Shown: one piece after another, positions 28,070-34,481 of the stretch | Layout: every line of letters starts with the position of its first letter | How positions within the stretch are numbered: position 1 is the first letter of the stretch | Virus record (IMG/VR): IMGVR_UViG_3300025112_000073 | Span: 1 to 35,439 of that record | Direction: 5' to 3' (one strand) | Origin: a virus | DNA length: 35,439 nucleotides | The notes under the pieces: generated by a model | What the model saw: only the letters and a program-made list of their open reading frames with translations | Databases searched by the model: none | Told to the model about the DNA's origin: nothing | Translations under genes and position numbers: made by a program

Positions 28070-28934
28070 AATTACCTCCATAATTATATCCAAAATTATC
28101 TGTTTCTAAATTCCAATTCATTAAAATTGATATTTGAGTAGAAGACAATTTCACTAATTCTAGCTGTCTTTCACATTCAATGTCACTCATTTCAGCTGCA
28201 TCCCATTTATTAAGAATGAATTCTGTCTTTTTTTTCTGAGTTGCAGAAAGTTTAGACAATAATTCGTCTCTTTTTTTAAAGAAAGCTATTGGGCTATTAC
28301 TCAAAGTATCAATAGGAACAGATTTCTCTGGAGTTTTATTCCATTCATTCTTTACACCATTTAATAAACTTGTCTGTTGTCCGTAAACTGGAACAGGTTT
28401 ATTCTTTTCGATAAAATCAGCTTCAGATACCCATTCATTAAGAGGTTTGAGTCCAGGTATCAATATATTAATATCTGATTCATCCGCCTCAAAACAATGT
28501 CGTACTTTATACTGATCCTTATAACCAAACCCAAAAGCATACAAAGCTTTGCCAGCAGAAGCAACCACCAGACTGCCGTAGAAACCTTCTTCTGGTGCCA
28601 TATCTTGGATTGTATTTGTGTCTGTTGTAGACAAAAATGCTCCCATAGTATTATGACTATGGATTAATCCTATATAGGCTTTCTTTAAGCTTGGCATTAA
28701 AGCATAGGTTTCTTTCAGAATTGTAGCTAAATCCTTAGCTTCCCACTCAGTAGCAGCGTGACTGCCTAGGTTTAAAGGGTGGAAATGAACGATTTTCCAT
28801 TCATTAGGAAAACCATCTTTATCTGTTTTTACTCTATACCATGCAGGGCCAGACCACTCTAAGTTCTTAAATCTATTTAAAAGATAAGTGTACTTGTTGT
28901 GTATCTTCGTTGGTATGTTCAGTTTTATGTCCAT
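28059..28934 (-). CDS. JAB/JAMM metalloprotease (deubiquitinase-like)
   Basis: This 291-residue protein has the exact JAMM spacing H-x-H-x7-S-x2-D in HSHNTMGAFLSTTD (H92, H94, S102, D105). Glu26 in the LEW turn of the first strand is well placed as the catalytic Glu. These residues bind zinc and cut isopeptide or peptide bonds after a ubiquitin-like protein's C-terminal Gly. The C-terminal third is helical and polar and could bind the partner. The start has AAGGAG upstream and overlaps the E2-like gene by 62 bases, a long overlap implying coupled expression. It may mature the small Ubl or remove it from targets; phage tail JAB proteins are the alternative family, but the neighbours argue for conjugation. 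Confidence 0.85.
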   Translation of the reverse strand: MDIKLNIPTKIHNKYTYLLNRFKNLEWSGPAWYRVKTDKDGFPNEWKIVHFHPLNLGSHAATEWEAKDLATILKETYALMPSLKKAYIGLIHSHNTMGAFLSTTDTNTIQDMAPEEGFYGSLVVASAGKALYAFGFGYKDQYKVRHCFEADESDINILIPGLKPLNEWVSEADFIEKNKPVPVYGQQTSLLNGVKNEWNKTPEKSVPIDTLSNSPIAFFKKRDELLSKLSATQKKKTEFILNKWDAAEMSDIECERQLELVKLSSTQISILMNWNLETDNFGYNYGGNYDY

Positions 28935-30654
28935 ATTTCTTTAGACTCCTTATTATTTTATCGTATTCATTGATTAACGTCTCTGTTTCTGCAGTCACTG
29001 ACTGCCTTTTTATAACTTCATATGCATTGATTAAAGATTCTACACTATTAATCTTGCCAAATTTATTTATAATACTAAGTGTATTATAAAACTCATTATT
29101 TGCACGATAATATGACATGCGTCTCCAAAATAAACCTGTACCTATTAGATAATTATCTTGATCCTCTTCATTATCTATCGAATACTTAAAATATGAAGAT
29201 ATCTTATTTTCAATACATTTATAAATAAATTCTTTATTTAAAGATTTACCATAAAAAGCTATAAGCATTCTTTTTATTCTCTTACATCTAGAGTTATAAA
29301 GATGATTTAGATAGTACTTTTTCTTATATTCTTCAGAATTAGGTGTATTCTGCATTGCATCTTCTATATCTATTGAAGTTTCAGTTACTCTATGCTTATA
29401 TGATCCAGTATTAGTCATTTTATCGTAGAATAATTGCTTTCTTGTCTGTAAAGGAGCTAAATATGTACAATATATATCTATTGCATAATCAGCATCATTT
29501 AACAAACTCTTTATCATTTCATTACTATTTATCCAATAATAAAAATCGCTAAGTACTGTAGATAATGCAAACAAAATAGATTTATTTACATCATGTCCTT
29601 CTATCTCTGACAGTCTTTGATCAACACCAGACATTATTTCTCTTGTTGTAAAATAAGTCATAGTACCATCTTCGCTTGCATTTGGAACAACAAACATAGT
29701 ATTAGCACTGACCCATGGTAAGATAGAAAATTCAGATTGAGAGTACTTTCTTCTATTATCCTTTCTTTTATTAACCTCTGTTGTATGTGCTTGAAAATAT
29801 AAATATTGTTTATTATCAAACTCTTTCTTTATCTTTTCAGATAAATGAGGCTTAATATGATCTATTCTTTTAAATATTTCTGCTAAACAATAAATATCAT
29901 TAGGAACTGATCCAGTATTTATTTTACATAGATTATTCTTTATGAAATTTTTAAATTCATCAAATTTATCTATTGATTTTTTATAAGTAACAGATTGTAT
30001 TACAGATGACAAGAATTCTTTAGTAATATTCTCTGATCCTTCTAATCCATTGGTTACTTTATCTATTATTACACAACGATTTAAATTCCAAAATGGTGAA
30101 CGAGAGTTCCAAGTATTTAAGAACGAATGTAATGTCTTTAAATACATAATTGGGTTGCCCTCGGATTTCCATTTACTAAGGTCTCTATCATATCCACCTA
30201 AACAAGGCTCTGATCCAGAAATATGTGGATGCCAAGCAGGTGTCTCTGCACAAAACTCGAAATGGTTAGACCCTTTATCATTGTATATAGAATTATATAA
30301 TTTAACATTCCTATTTTTTTCTATACGTGCGTATATTCTGTCAAGATAATGAATTCTTCTACCTCTTAATCTTGGTATACCCATATTAAACACGAGAGCA
30401 ATATCATCTTTGCCCCATACATCATGAACATATCCATCTACAGCGACTAATCCAAATACTTCATCTGGATTTAATGTCATATTTTTAAGAGTTTTCCAAT
30501 ATTTATTATCCATATTCTCCATTCTAAAAACTTTCATAAAAGTTCTTTTTAATCTACTATCGAAAGATTTAACTCTTGATTTAAAAGGTAATCCAGATAT
30601 AGATGTGATCTCTCCCATTTTAATTGGGAAGGTTTTTTCAATATTATTAATCAT
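28873..30654 (-). CDS. E2-like (UBC-fold) protein with a long unknown C-terminal region
   Basis: In this 593-residue protein, residues about 60-200 carry the ubiquitin-conjugating (E2) pattern. Strands end in HFEFC, then HPHISGSEPC with H142-P143 and Cys151, followed by LGGY, W162, helix PIMYLKTLHSFL and W-N...N190. The H-P-x-I...C spacing and following W resemble the catalytic-Cys segment of E2 enzymes and of prokaryotic E2-like families. Residues 200-593 are largely helical, rich in Lys, Asn and Tyr, and match no domain I know. E2 enzymes accept the Ubl from E1 and pass it to targets. The start has GAGGAG, then nine bases to ATG. The extra 390 residues could select targets or be a separate effector. 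Confidence 0.72.
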   Translation of the reverse strand: MINNIEKTFPIKMGEITSISGLPFKSRVKSFDSRLKRTFMKVFRMENMDNKYWKTLKNMTLNPDEVFGLVAVDGYVHDVWGKDDIALVFNMGIPRLRGRRIHYLDRIYARIEKNRNVKLYNSIYNDKGSNHFEFCAETPAWHPHISGSEPCLGGYDRDLSKWKSEGNPIMYLKTLHSFLNTWNSRSPFWNLNRCVIIDKVTNGLEGSENITKEFLSSVIQSVTYKKSIDKFDEFKNFIKNNLCKINTGSVPNDIYCLAEIFKRIDHIKPHLSEKIKKEFDNKQYLYFQAHTTEVNKRKDNRRKYSQSEFSILPWVSANTMFVVPNASEDGTMTYFTTREIMSGVDQRLSEIEGHDVNKSILFALSTVLSDFYYWINSNEMIKSLLNDADYAIDIYCTYLAPLQTRKQLFYDKMTNTGSYKHRVTETSIDIEDAMQNTPNSEEYKKKYYLNHLYNSRCKRIKRMLIAFYGKSLNKEFIYKCIENKISSYFKYSIDNEEDQDNYLIGTGLFWRRMSYYRANNEFYNTLSIINKFGKINSVESLINAYEVIKRQSVTAETETLINEYDKIIRSLKKYGHKTEHTNEDTQQVHLSFK

Positions 30655-30701
30655 GACAACTCCTCATATTGTTTGATTTACTTGGTTTAGTTAAAGTAGG
30701 A

Positions 30702-30717
30702 AAAGCTGGTAAGCTTT
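30702..30717 (-). terminator. Small hairpin between the Ubl and E2 genes
   Basis: AAAGCT (30702-30707) and AGCTTT (30712-30717) pair around a 4-base loop in the 139-base gap. In the left-pointing transcript it ends in UUU followed by CC, so at best it is a weak terminator or attenuator that would lower E2 expression relative to Ubl. The stem is short and may be chance. Confidence 0.3.
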
Positions 30718-30793
30718 GATCTTTCTGGGATATTGACCATTAAATAGTAACAACACTATTCACTTCCCCTATCTCGGGCATGCAGACGGTAGT

Positions 30794-31003
30794 CTACTTA
30801 CCTGATGCTACTTTGCTCTTTTGGAAAGAGACAAAATTTCCATCAGCAAGCGTGTGAGTGGCATTAGCCTCACTACTTTCTACATGTATTTGAACTCCCT
30901 GAAGAGAAAGATCAAGCTGTGTAGCAAGATCGGCAGGAGTACTGCCTTCCATTTCTCTAGGCATTCCACCATTGTGGAATGATACGACTGTTACATTAGC
31001 CAT
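30794..31003 (-). CDS. Ubiquitin-like beta-grasp protein (Ubl)
   Basis: This 69-residue protein fits the beta-grasp fold of ThiS, MoaD and ubiquitin-like proteins: strand NVTVVSFHNG, a turn, helix TPADLATQLDL, strand VQIHVESS, then LADGNFVSFQ, which matches the L-x-D-G-D-x-V end of ThiS/MoaD. It ends VASGK. E1 systems usually act on a C-terminal Gly-Gly; here only Gly68 is present, followed by Lys, so JAB trimming of Lys or direct use of Ser-Gly is implied. GGAGG lies seven bases before ATG. The genes after it encode the E2-like, JAB and E1-like partners. Fold assignment is by pattern, not structure. Confidence 0.65.
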   Translation of the reverse strand: MANVTVVSFHNGGMPREMEGSTPADLATQLDLSLQGVQIHVESSEANATHTLADGNFVSFQKSKVASGK

Positions 31004-31036
31004 ATTATCCTCCGTACGGTTAGGCGTTAAACAGAT

Positions 31037-31222
31037 TTATTTTTTTTTAGGTCTTCCACGCTTTTTAGCTACTGGCATCTGTCTTGACCAGTAGTAAACT
31101 TGACCCTTAACTTTGTATAACTGATTCCGTAGTTTTTTTAATGGAAAATAATAATATACTCCTGTAATTACTACACCTCCAGAAAATCCTACAAAAAGCA
31201 TTAAATACTCAAATAGACTCAT
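31037..31222 (-). CDS. Small membrane protein with basic AT-hook-like tail
   Basis: This 61-residue protein has one strong hydrophobic span at about residues 5-25 (LMLFVGFSGGVVITGVYYYF), then a basic cytoplasmic-like tail ending KKRGRPKKK. The GRP core flanked by Lys/Arg is the AT-hook signature for binding the minor groove of AT-rich DNA. A membrane anchor with a DNA-binding tail could tether DNA to the membrane, although this is only inference. AGGAG overlaps the previous stop. The Ubl gene follows 33 bases downstream. Confidence 0.62.
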   Translation of the reverse strand: MSLFEYLMLFVGFSGGVVITGVYYYFPLKKLRNQLYKVKGQVYYWSRQMPVAKKRGRPKKK

Positions 31223-31226
31223 TCGT

Positions 31227-31403
31227 TTATCTCCTTTTTTTTACTTTTTTCATTGCTTCATTGTGTAATATTAAAGTTTTTTCTATCTCTTTATTTACAC
31301 CTTTACAATAATTGCTGCCAGTTTTAGTTATACTCTTTGCTAACTTTAGAAGATTAACTAAATGACCGACGGTTTTTGTTTGTAATATACTTGTATCAAG
31401 CAT
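31227..31403 (-). CDS. Small Lys-rich protein, 58 residues
   Basis: ATG at 31403 has AGGAG six bases upstream, and the frame runs to TAA at 31227-31229, giving 58 residues that start MLDTSILQTKTVGHLVNLL and end in KKRR. It fits exactly between two neighbours with three- and four-base gaps, and its last codons hold the next gene's SD, so it is almost surely real. It is helical and basic with one Cys. Function is unknown. Confidence 0.65.
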   Translation of the reverse strand: MLDTSILQTKTVGHLVNLLKLAKSITKTGSNYCKGVNKEIEKTLILHNEAMKKVKKRR

Positions 31404-31406
31404 ATC

Positions 31407-31673
31407 TTACTCCTTCTCCCTTTTCCTTAAGGGTGCTTCTATCGATTTTATCAATTTCATTATTCGTTCTTTAATTTTTGATTCATCTAACCCTGGCAAT
31501 GATTTAATTAACTTACCATTATGATAAAAATTCCAGAATCTTGAATTACCAAATTTATCGATATAATTATAACGAGATTTATTCCCATCTATACTAACTA
31601 CAACAGTATATTTATTATTTATTGTACAAAGATACCTAGCAGTTACCAGTTTTATATTAATTGACATACTCAT
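31407..31673 (-). CDS. Small basic protein, unknown
   Basis: This 88-residue protein has an N-terminal beta part (INIKLVTARYLCTINNKYTV), then WNFYHNGKLIK, and a helical Lys/Arg-rich end. No family was recognised. AGGAG lies about 12 bases before the first ATG, and a second in-frame ATG six bases downstream could be the true start. It lies in an unbroken run of small left-pointing genes upstream of the Ubl cassette. Confidence 0.58.
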   Translation of the reverse strand: MSMSINIKLVTARYLCTINNKYTVVVSIDGNKSRYNYIDKFGNSRFWNFYHNGKLIKSLPGLDESKIKERIMKLIKSIEAPLRKREKE

Positions 31674-31698
31674 AGTTTCTTTTTACTCCTCTCTGTTC

Positions 31699-32067
31699 CT
31701 AAAAATAATTTTCTTCTAAAATATCTTGAAATTTATTAAAGAAATCTAATCCTTTATTTATCAAGTCTTCATCTGTAATAATAAGACCTTTTCCATCTAA
31801 AACTTTTAATATTTTCCATATTTCAATTTGAAATGTTCTTATTTTTCCTTCCTTTAATTTAATTATATCTTCGTGTTGTTTTTCTATAATCTTATTTAAT
31901 CTTAGAATTTCTTTGTCTTTTCCATAAAATTCTTTAAACCATCGATTAATACGATTACGTTCTTTTCTGTTTTTATGAGAACAATAAGACTGTGTAACAT
32001 ATATTATCTCTTTATTATTAGAGTCTTTAATAGATATAACATTTTTACTAATTTTTTTAATTGTCAT
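31699..32067 (-). CDS. Coiled-coil protein, unknown
   Basis: This 122-residue protein has an N-terminal beta-rich part and a basic stretch (KNRKERNRINRWFKEFYGK). A coiled coil follows at about 55-85 (LRLNKIIEKQHEDIIKLKEG), with a helical end. It has no Cys motif beyond a single Cys-His near residue 29. An AAAGGA lies before the ATG. The ATG overlaps a TGA in another frame that ends a protein-like stretch upstream. Function is unknown; a DNA-binding or oligomerising role would suit the basic coil but is not shown. Confidence 0.58.
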   Translation of the reverse strand: MTIKKISKNVISIKDSNNKEIIYVTQSYCSHKNRKERNRINRWFKEFYGKDKEILRLNKIIEKQHEDIIKLKEGKIRTFQIEIWKILKVLDGKGLIITDEDLINKGLDFFNKFQDILEENYF

Positions 32068-32201
32068 TTGTTTTCCTTTACTAAACTAAGAAGACAAGAA
32101 TACAGTGTGAGAGTTTCTAAAACTTTGTCATCTTGCCATTGTGCATTAGTTCTGTTTGGCTGAATTTCGGCACAAAGAATCCGCTTATCAGTGACTGTAT
32201 C
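32064..32201 (-). pseudogene. Open frame lacking a start, possible decayed or recoded gene
   Basis: A frame of 45 codons reads as ordinary protein (including QPNRTNAQWQDD and LETLTLYSCLLSLVKENK). It ends in TGA that overlaps the next gene's ATG as ATGA, the usual junction here. Directly upstream in frame is TAG at 32202-32204, then 11 more sense codons back to a TTG, and before those a TAA. No ATG start exists. It may be a remnant, a frameshifted gene or a gene using amber readthrough; TAG serves as a normal stop elsewhere in the window. Confidence 0.35.
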
Positions 32202-32286
32202 CTATGTCTTATTATTTCTGCGAAGAAGTGGTGCCAACCTTTAGCCTATTACTTTTATTATTAGTATCAAGCCCTCCTTCGCAACA

Positions 32287-32643
32287 TTAAATTACCTCAC
32301 TCGTCATTTTATTTTGTATGTGAGTGAGCTTTTCAATAGTATCAACACACCATTTATCTTTTATTTTATACTTAGCATCAATATTTATAAGGCTTTGTCT
32401 AAACTGTATTAAGTTGGCCTGCATTGTTCGCATGTCTGCCCTTAAAGTTTTGTTTTCATTTTGTAAGCCTTTTATATCATGAGCAGTATACTTTATTGTT
32501 GATACTGGTTTATTTGTTAAACCCCATTGGTTTCTCATCTTTCTTTGTAATTCTTCGATATCATATGCATTGTCATAATGCTTATTTATTATCCACAAAC
32601 TAAAGAATACAAGAACTGTTAATAATACAATATCTACTATCAT
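32287..32643 (-). CDS. Membrane-anchored coiled-coil protein
   Basis: This 118-residue protein has an N-terminal hydrophobic span at residues 1-20, then a polar coiled coil (about 55-90, LQNENKTLRADMRTMQANLIQF) and an acidic/Asn-rich end. The signal-anchor-plus-coil layout suggests an inner-membrane protein facing one side with an extended coil, as in spanin-like or membrane-organising phage proteins. No lipobox is seen. AGGAG lies six bases before ATG, and ATGA overlaps the preceding gene. Confidence 0.6.
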   Translation of the reverse strand: MIVDIVLLTVLVFFSLWIINKHYDNAYDIEELQRKMRNQWGLTNKPVSTIKYTAHDIKGLQNENKTLRADMRTMQANLIQFRQSLINIDAKYKIKDKWCVDTIEKLTHIQNKMTSEVI

Positions 32644-32864
32644 ATCTGTCTCCTTCTGTTATTTTTAATAATTACATAGCCATATTTCTGAGCTACATAA
32701 TTAATGTGTTGTGATGTTGTCTTAGAATACCAACCATTAGGCTTTATTACCTTTTCTCTATGGTCTATGTCTGCGACATGTGTATTATAAGAATAGATTT
32801 TAGTCCCATGAACAAATTCATCATGGACTCTAAGATTCATTTTGTATTTATCTAATGTAACCAT
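32640..32864 (-). CDS. Small basic protein, unknown
   Basis: This 74-residue protein is rich in His, Lys, Tyr and Val with beta character (TKIYSYNTHVADIDHREKVIKPNG) and ends in a basic KNNRRR tail. GGGAGG lies six bases before ATG, so the start is well supported. It is coupled by ATGA to the membrane coiled-coil gene. Function is unknown. Confidence 0.6.
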   Translation of the reverse strand: MVTLDKYKMNLRVHDEFVHGTKIYSYNTHVADIDHREKVIKPNGWYSKTTSQHINYVAQKYGYVIIKNNRRRQI

Positions 32865-32955
32865 TTTATCCTCCCTTGAATAAATGAATTAGGTATTGAT
32901 TGTACTGTCAGACCAACCAATTTATATAGTTTTCATATACAGTTCCTACACCTAA

Positions 32956-33066
32956 TTATAATAATATAATGAGGAGAACCTTTGCTCGAGTTGCAGTGCT
33001 TTCTGCTGGATATCCTTTAGTTCTCTTAACGATGGTTGGGTTTTTATAGCCGTCGAAACTCCTCAT
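32956..33066 (-). CDS. Possible 36-residue basic microprotein
   Basis: ATG at 33066 runs 36 codons to TAA at 32956-32958, overlapping the 41-codon gene upstream by 23 bases in another frame. The product begins with a Lys/Thr/Arg-rich polar part and ends with a short Leu/Ile run. SD support is poor, so translation would depend on coupling. It is weaker than its neighbour, and a spurious frame is possible. Confidence 0.35.
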   Translation of the reverse strand: MRSFDGYKNPTIVKRTKGYPAESTATRAKVLLIILL

Positions 33067-33169
33067 TTCGGTATCTCAGTAGGTGCAAGCTTACCAGGAA
33101 GTTCTCCCCTTCCCTCGCTAACCGTTCCTTGATTATCTTGTTGGATAATAATCTGAGATTATACCGCAT
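33044..33169 (-). CDS. Small basic protein, 41 residues, behind an RBS hairpin
   Basis: ATG at 33169 has GAGGAG about six bases upstream, giving 41 residues rich in Arg, Leu and Glu (including NKIIKERLAREGE and LLRYRNEEFRRL), probably one or two amphipathic helices. The good SD supports translation. The SD lies inside an inverted repeat, so expression may be controlled by RNA folding. It is a candidate early regulator by position only. Confidence 0.5.
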   Translation of the reverse strand: MRYNLRLLSNKIIKERLAREGENFLVSLHLLRYRNEEFRRL

Positions 33170-33171
33170 TT

Positions 33172-33228
33172 CTACTCCTCATTAATGTTTTAGGCAGTTT
33201 TGGTGATGCCCAGCACCTTAATGAGTAG
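33172..33228 (-). promoter_or_regulatory. Hairpin sequestering the SD of the 41-residue gene
   Basis: In the left-pointing RNA, CUACUCAUUAA (33228 to 33218) pairs with UUAAU...GAGUAG (33185 to 33172) with a three-base bulge. This covers part of the GAGGAG SD. The loop holds two competing small stems, GGUG/CACC and GGCA/UGCC. The arrangement resembles a translation-control leader. It is seen in one sequence only. Confidence 0.5.
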
Positions 33229-33280
33229 GTTATAACTCTTCCAATACAGCTATTAATATGTATGGGATACTCATAATATT

Positions 33281-33436
33281 TTGGCACTCAAGTTCGTTTC
33301 CGCAGAGACGTCAGTCGAATATGCTTACTACATACACTATTATAAAGGCTACTTGATAGTAATCTACTCAGTGATTAACTGAACTATCTTTCTACCTTTA
33401 TAATAACTTATAGACTGATATTAGTCTGAGTGCCAA
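33281..33436. ncRNA. Candidate multi-helix structured RNA element
   Basis: A 10-bp perfect stem, 33281-33290 (TTGGCACTCA) with 33427-33436, closes a 156-base element with no gene. Inside are an 11-bp perfect stem (33338-33348, TATTATAAAGG, with 33395-33405) enclosing 33355-33360/33383-33388 and 33368-33372/33378-33382, a hairpin at 33412-33427, and a short helix at 33293-33296/33316-33319. G-U pairs slightly favour the right-pointing strand, while the genes around point left. It could be a small RNA, a leader or an origin. The surrounding 318-base gap (33170-33487) holds only this element and the flanking hairpins. Confidence 0.55.
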
Positions 33437-33443
33437 TAATCTT

Positions 33444-33466
33444 TGAGCAGTTTAATATCTTGCTCA
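33444..33466 (-). terminator. Hairpin after the 70-residue gene
   Basis: TGAGCA (33444-33449) pairs with TGCTCA (33461-33466) across an 11-base loop, shortly downstream of the stop of the 70-residue gene. There is no T-run, so it is a weak terminator or a processing stem. It lies just before the multi-helix element in the left-pointing transcript. Confidence 0.3.
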
Positions 33467-33487
33467 GGATTTATATACTATGATTCA

Positions 33488-33700
33488 TCAGTTTATCTTC
33501 ACTGTATTTATACCTAATATCTCTAACCCAGGTATTTCATCTAACTGAGTTGGACTAAGTGTATCCGTACCAAACTTGTTGTGTGCTTTGAGCACTTTCA
33601 ACGCTTGCTTTGTCTGGCTTGGAGGCACTTCTCTGCTTCGTGTGGGGTTTGTATGATGCTTACGATAACCTATTCTTTTTACATTAAGTGATCTTCTCAT
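33488..33700 (-). CDS. Small basic protein, unknown
   Basis: This 70-residue protein has a strongly basic N-terminus (MRRSLNVKRIGYRKHH), a Pro/Ser linker, and a helical then Leu/Ile/Gly-rich end (LSPTQLDEIPGLEILGI). It resembles a small nucleic-acid-binding protein only by charge. The upstream region has a purine-rich GAAGAAAG but no clear SD, and a small hairpin sits near 33717-33731. The gene precedes the structured element. Coding is supported by length and by the empty space on both sides. Confidence 0.5.
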   Translation of the reverse strand: MRRSLNVKRIGYRKHHTNPTRSREVPPSQTKQALKVLKAHNKFGTDTLSPTQLDEIPGLEILGINTVKIN

Positions 33701-33811
33701 CGTTGTCTTTCTTCATCATCATAGAATGATGCTTTATAACAATGGCTACATTGATTAAGCATATAATCATACCAATGTGTAATATATATTCAAAATACAT
33801 GTGTATGCATA

Positions 33812-33952
33812 CTACCTTATCTTACGATGCACGGTTACAGAACTAAAGGCTTGTTTGCCTTTTCTGTTCTTTATGCCCTTTAAAGGCGTCTGGATAATAA
33901 CCATTTCCATCTTTATACCTCTACTAATTACTTTTTCTATCCTTTTATCCAT
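33812..33952 (-). CDS. Small Lys/Arg-rich protein, 46 residues
   Basis: ATG at 33952 runs 46 codons to TAG at 33812-33814. The product is basic (MDKRIEKVISRGIKM at the start, VTVHRKIR at the end). AGAGG lies about 11 bases upstream, a weak but possible SD. It is the first gene after a predicted left-pointing promoter and terminator pair, so it may open the early transcript. Function is unknown. Confidence 0.45.
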   Translation of the reverse strand: MDKRIEKVISRGIKMEMVIIQTPLKGIKNRKGKQAFSSVTVHRKIR

Positions 33953-34008
33953 AGCTTAATTACCTCTTATCTATTGGATTATATGCCTGTACTAGCCTAT
34001 GCGTTACT

Positions 34009-34039
34009 ATTATAACGCCCTGACTCTATATACAGACAA
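34009..34039 (-). promoter_or_regulatory. Possible left-pointing promoter
   Basis: On the minus strand, TTGTCT (34034-34039) and TATAAT (34009-34014) are spaced 19 bases apart, slightly long for sigma70. They lie just past a strong left-pointing terminator and before the first gene of the long left-pointing block. A second TATAAT near 33978-33983 is an alternative. No start site is demonstrated. Confidence 0.4.
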
Positions 34040-34040
34040 T

Positions 34041-34090
34041 AAAAAAGATATACACACATCCGTAGCTTGCGAGGCTCGTATGTATATCTT
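34041..34090 (-). terminator. Rho-independent terminator of the 122-residue gene
   Basis: A long inverted repeat, AAGATATAC (34045-34053) with GTATATCTT (34082-34090) and further inner pairing, is followed on the minus strand by a run of T (34046 down to 34041). It lies 23 bases after the stop of the 122-residue gene. Stem and T-run together make this the clearest terminator in the window. Confidence 0.75.
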
Positions 34091-34112
34091 GCAGGTGCTA
34101 CTATAGCCTACA

Positions 34113-34481
34113 TCAGAAACTGATGGAGTCCCTGAGGACGATAGGCTTATAGTAGGCGATTGACGCAGGTGGTAACTCATCAGTACCTTCGTACTGTGTG
34201 GGTTCGCCACTTAAGCGGTAATCGACACCTTCAGCAGAGTTGAGAGGTTGCTCAAGCTTCTGTGAAGCTTTGGCAATCTTAGCAACACTCTTAGCCGTGA
34301 TAACGGGTGGGAATGTGCGGTCAACTTGCAGTGTGCGTACTTTGAAGTTCTGTGTATACAGAATCTTGCCAGTGCGGTCACGCTCTGGTTCGAAGTCGCC
34401 ACGGAAGGTGGTACCTGATGCAGTATTGCTGAATGTAGCATCGTCTACGATGTTATCTTCAGTCTTTATTGCGTCAGCCAT
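34113..34481 (-). CDS. 122-residue protein with atypical composition
   Basis: With the start at 34481 (AAGG eight bases upstream), the product is 122 residues long. It is rich in Thr, Ala, Pro, Asp and Glu, with strands such as KILYTQNFKVRTLQV and a helix KSVAKIAKASQKLEQ. The longer frame back to 34577 would read through hairpins and is unlikely. The DNA is visibly richer in G and C, and uses CGT/CGC for Arg and CAG/GAA patterns unlike its AGA-rich neighbours. It stands alone with its own terminator, suggesting a separate, probably highly expressed or recently acquired unit. The family is not recognised. Confidence 0.65.
   Translation of the reverse strand: MADAIKTEDNIVDDATFSNTASGTTFRGDFEPERDRTGKILYTQNFKVRTLQVDRTFPPVITAKSVAKIAKASQKLEQPLNSAEGVDYRLSGEPTQYEGTDELPPASIAYYKPIVLRDSISF

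Noticed and set aside
32865-33487. Possible tRNA genes or CRISPR array in the gene-poor stretch
   Set aside because: No cloverleaf with a T-arm GTTCRA-type motif and no regularly spaced direct repeats were seen; the pairing there fits other structures.
33717-33731. Short CATCAT/ATGATG hairpin upstream of the 70-residue gene
   Set aside because: It is a six-base repeat of a simple triplet, easily due to chance, and has no clear link to a start site.
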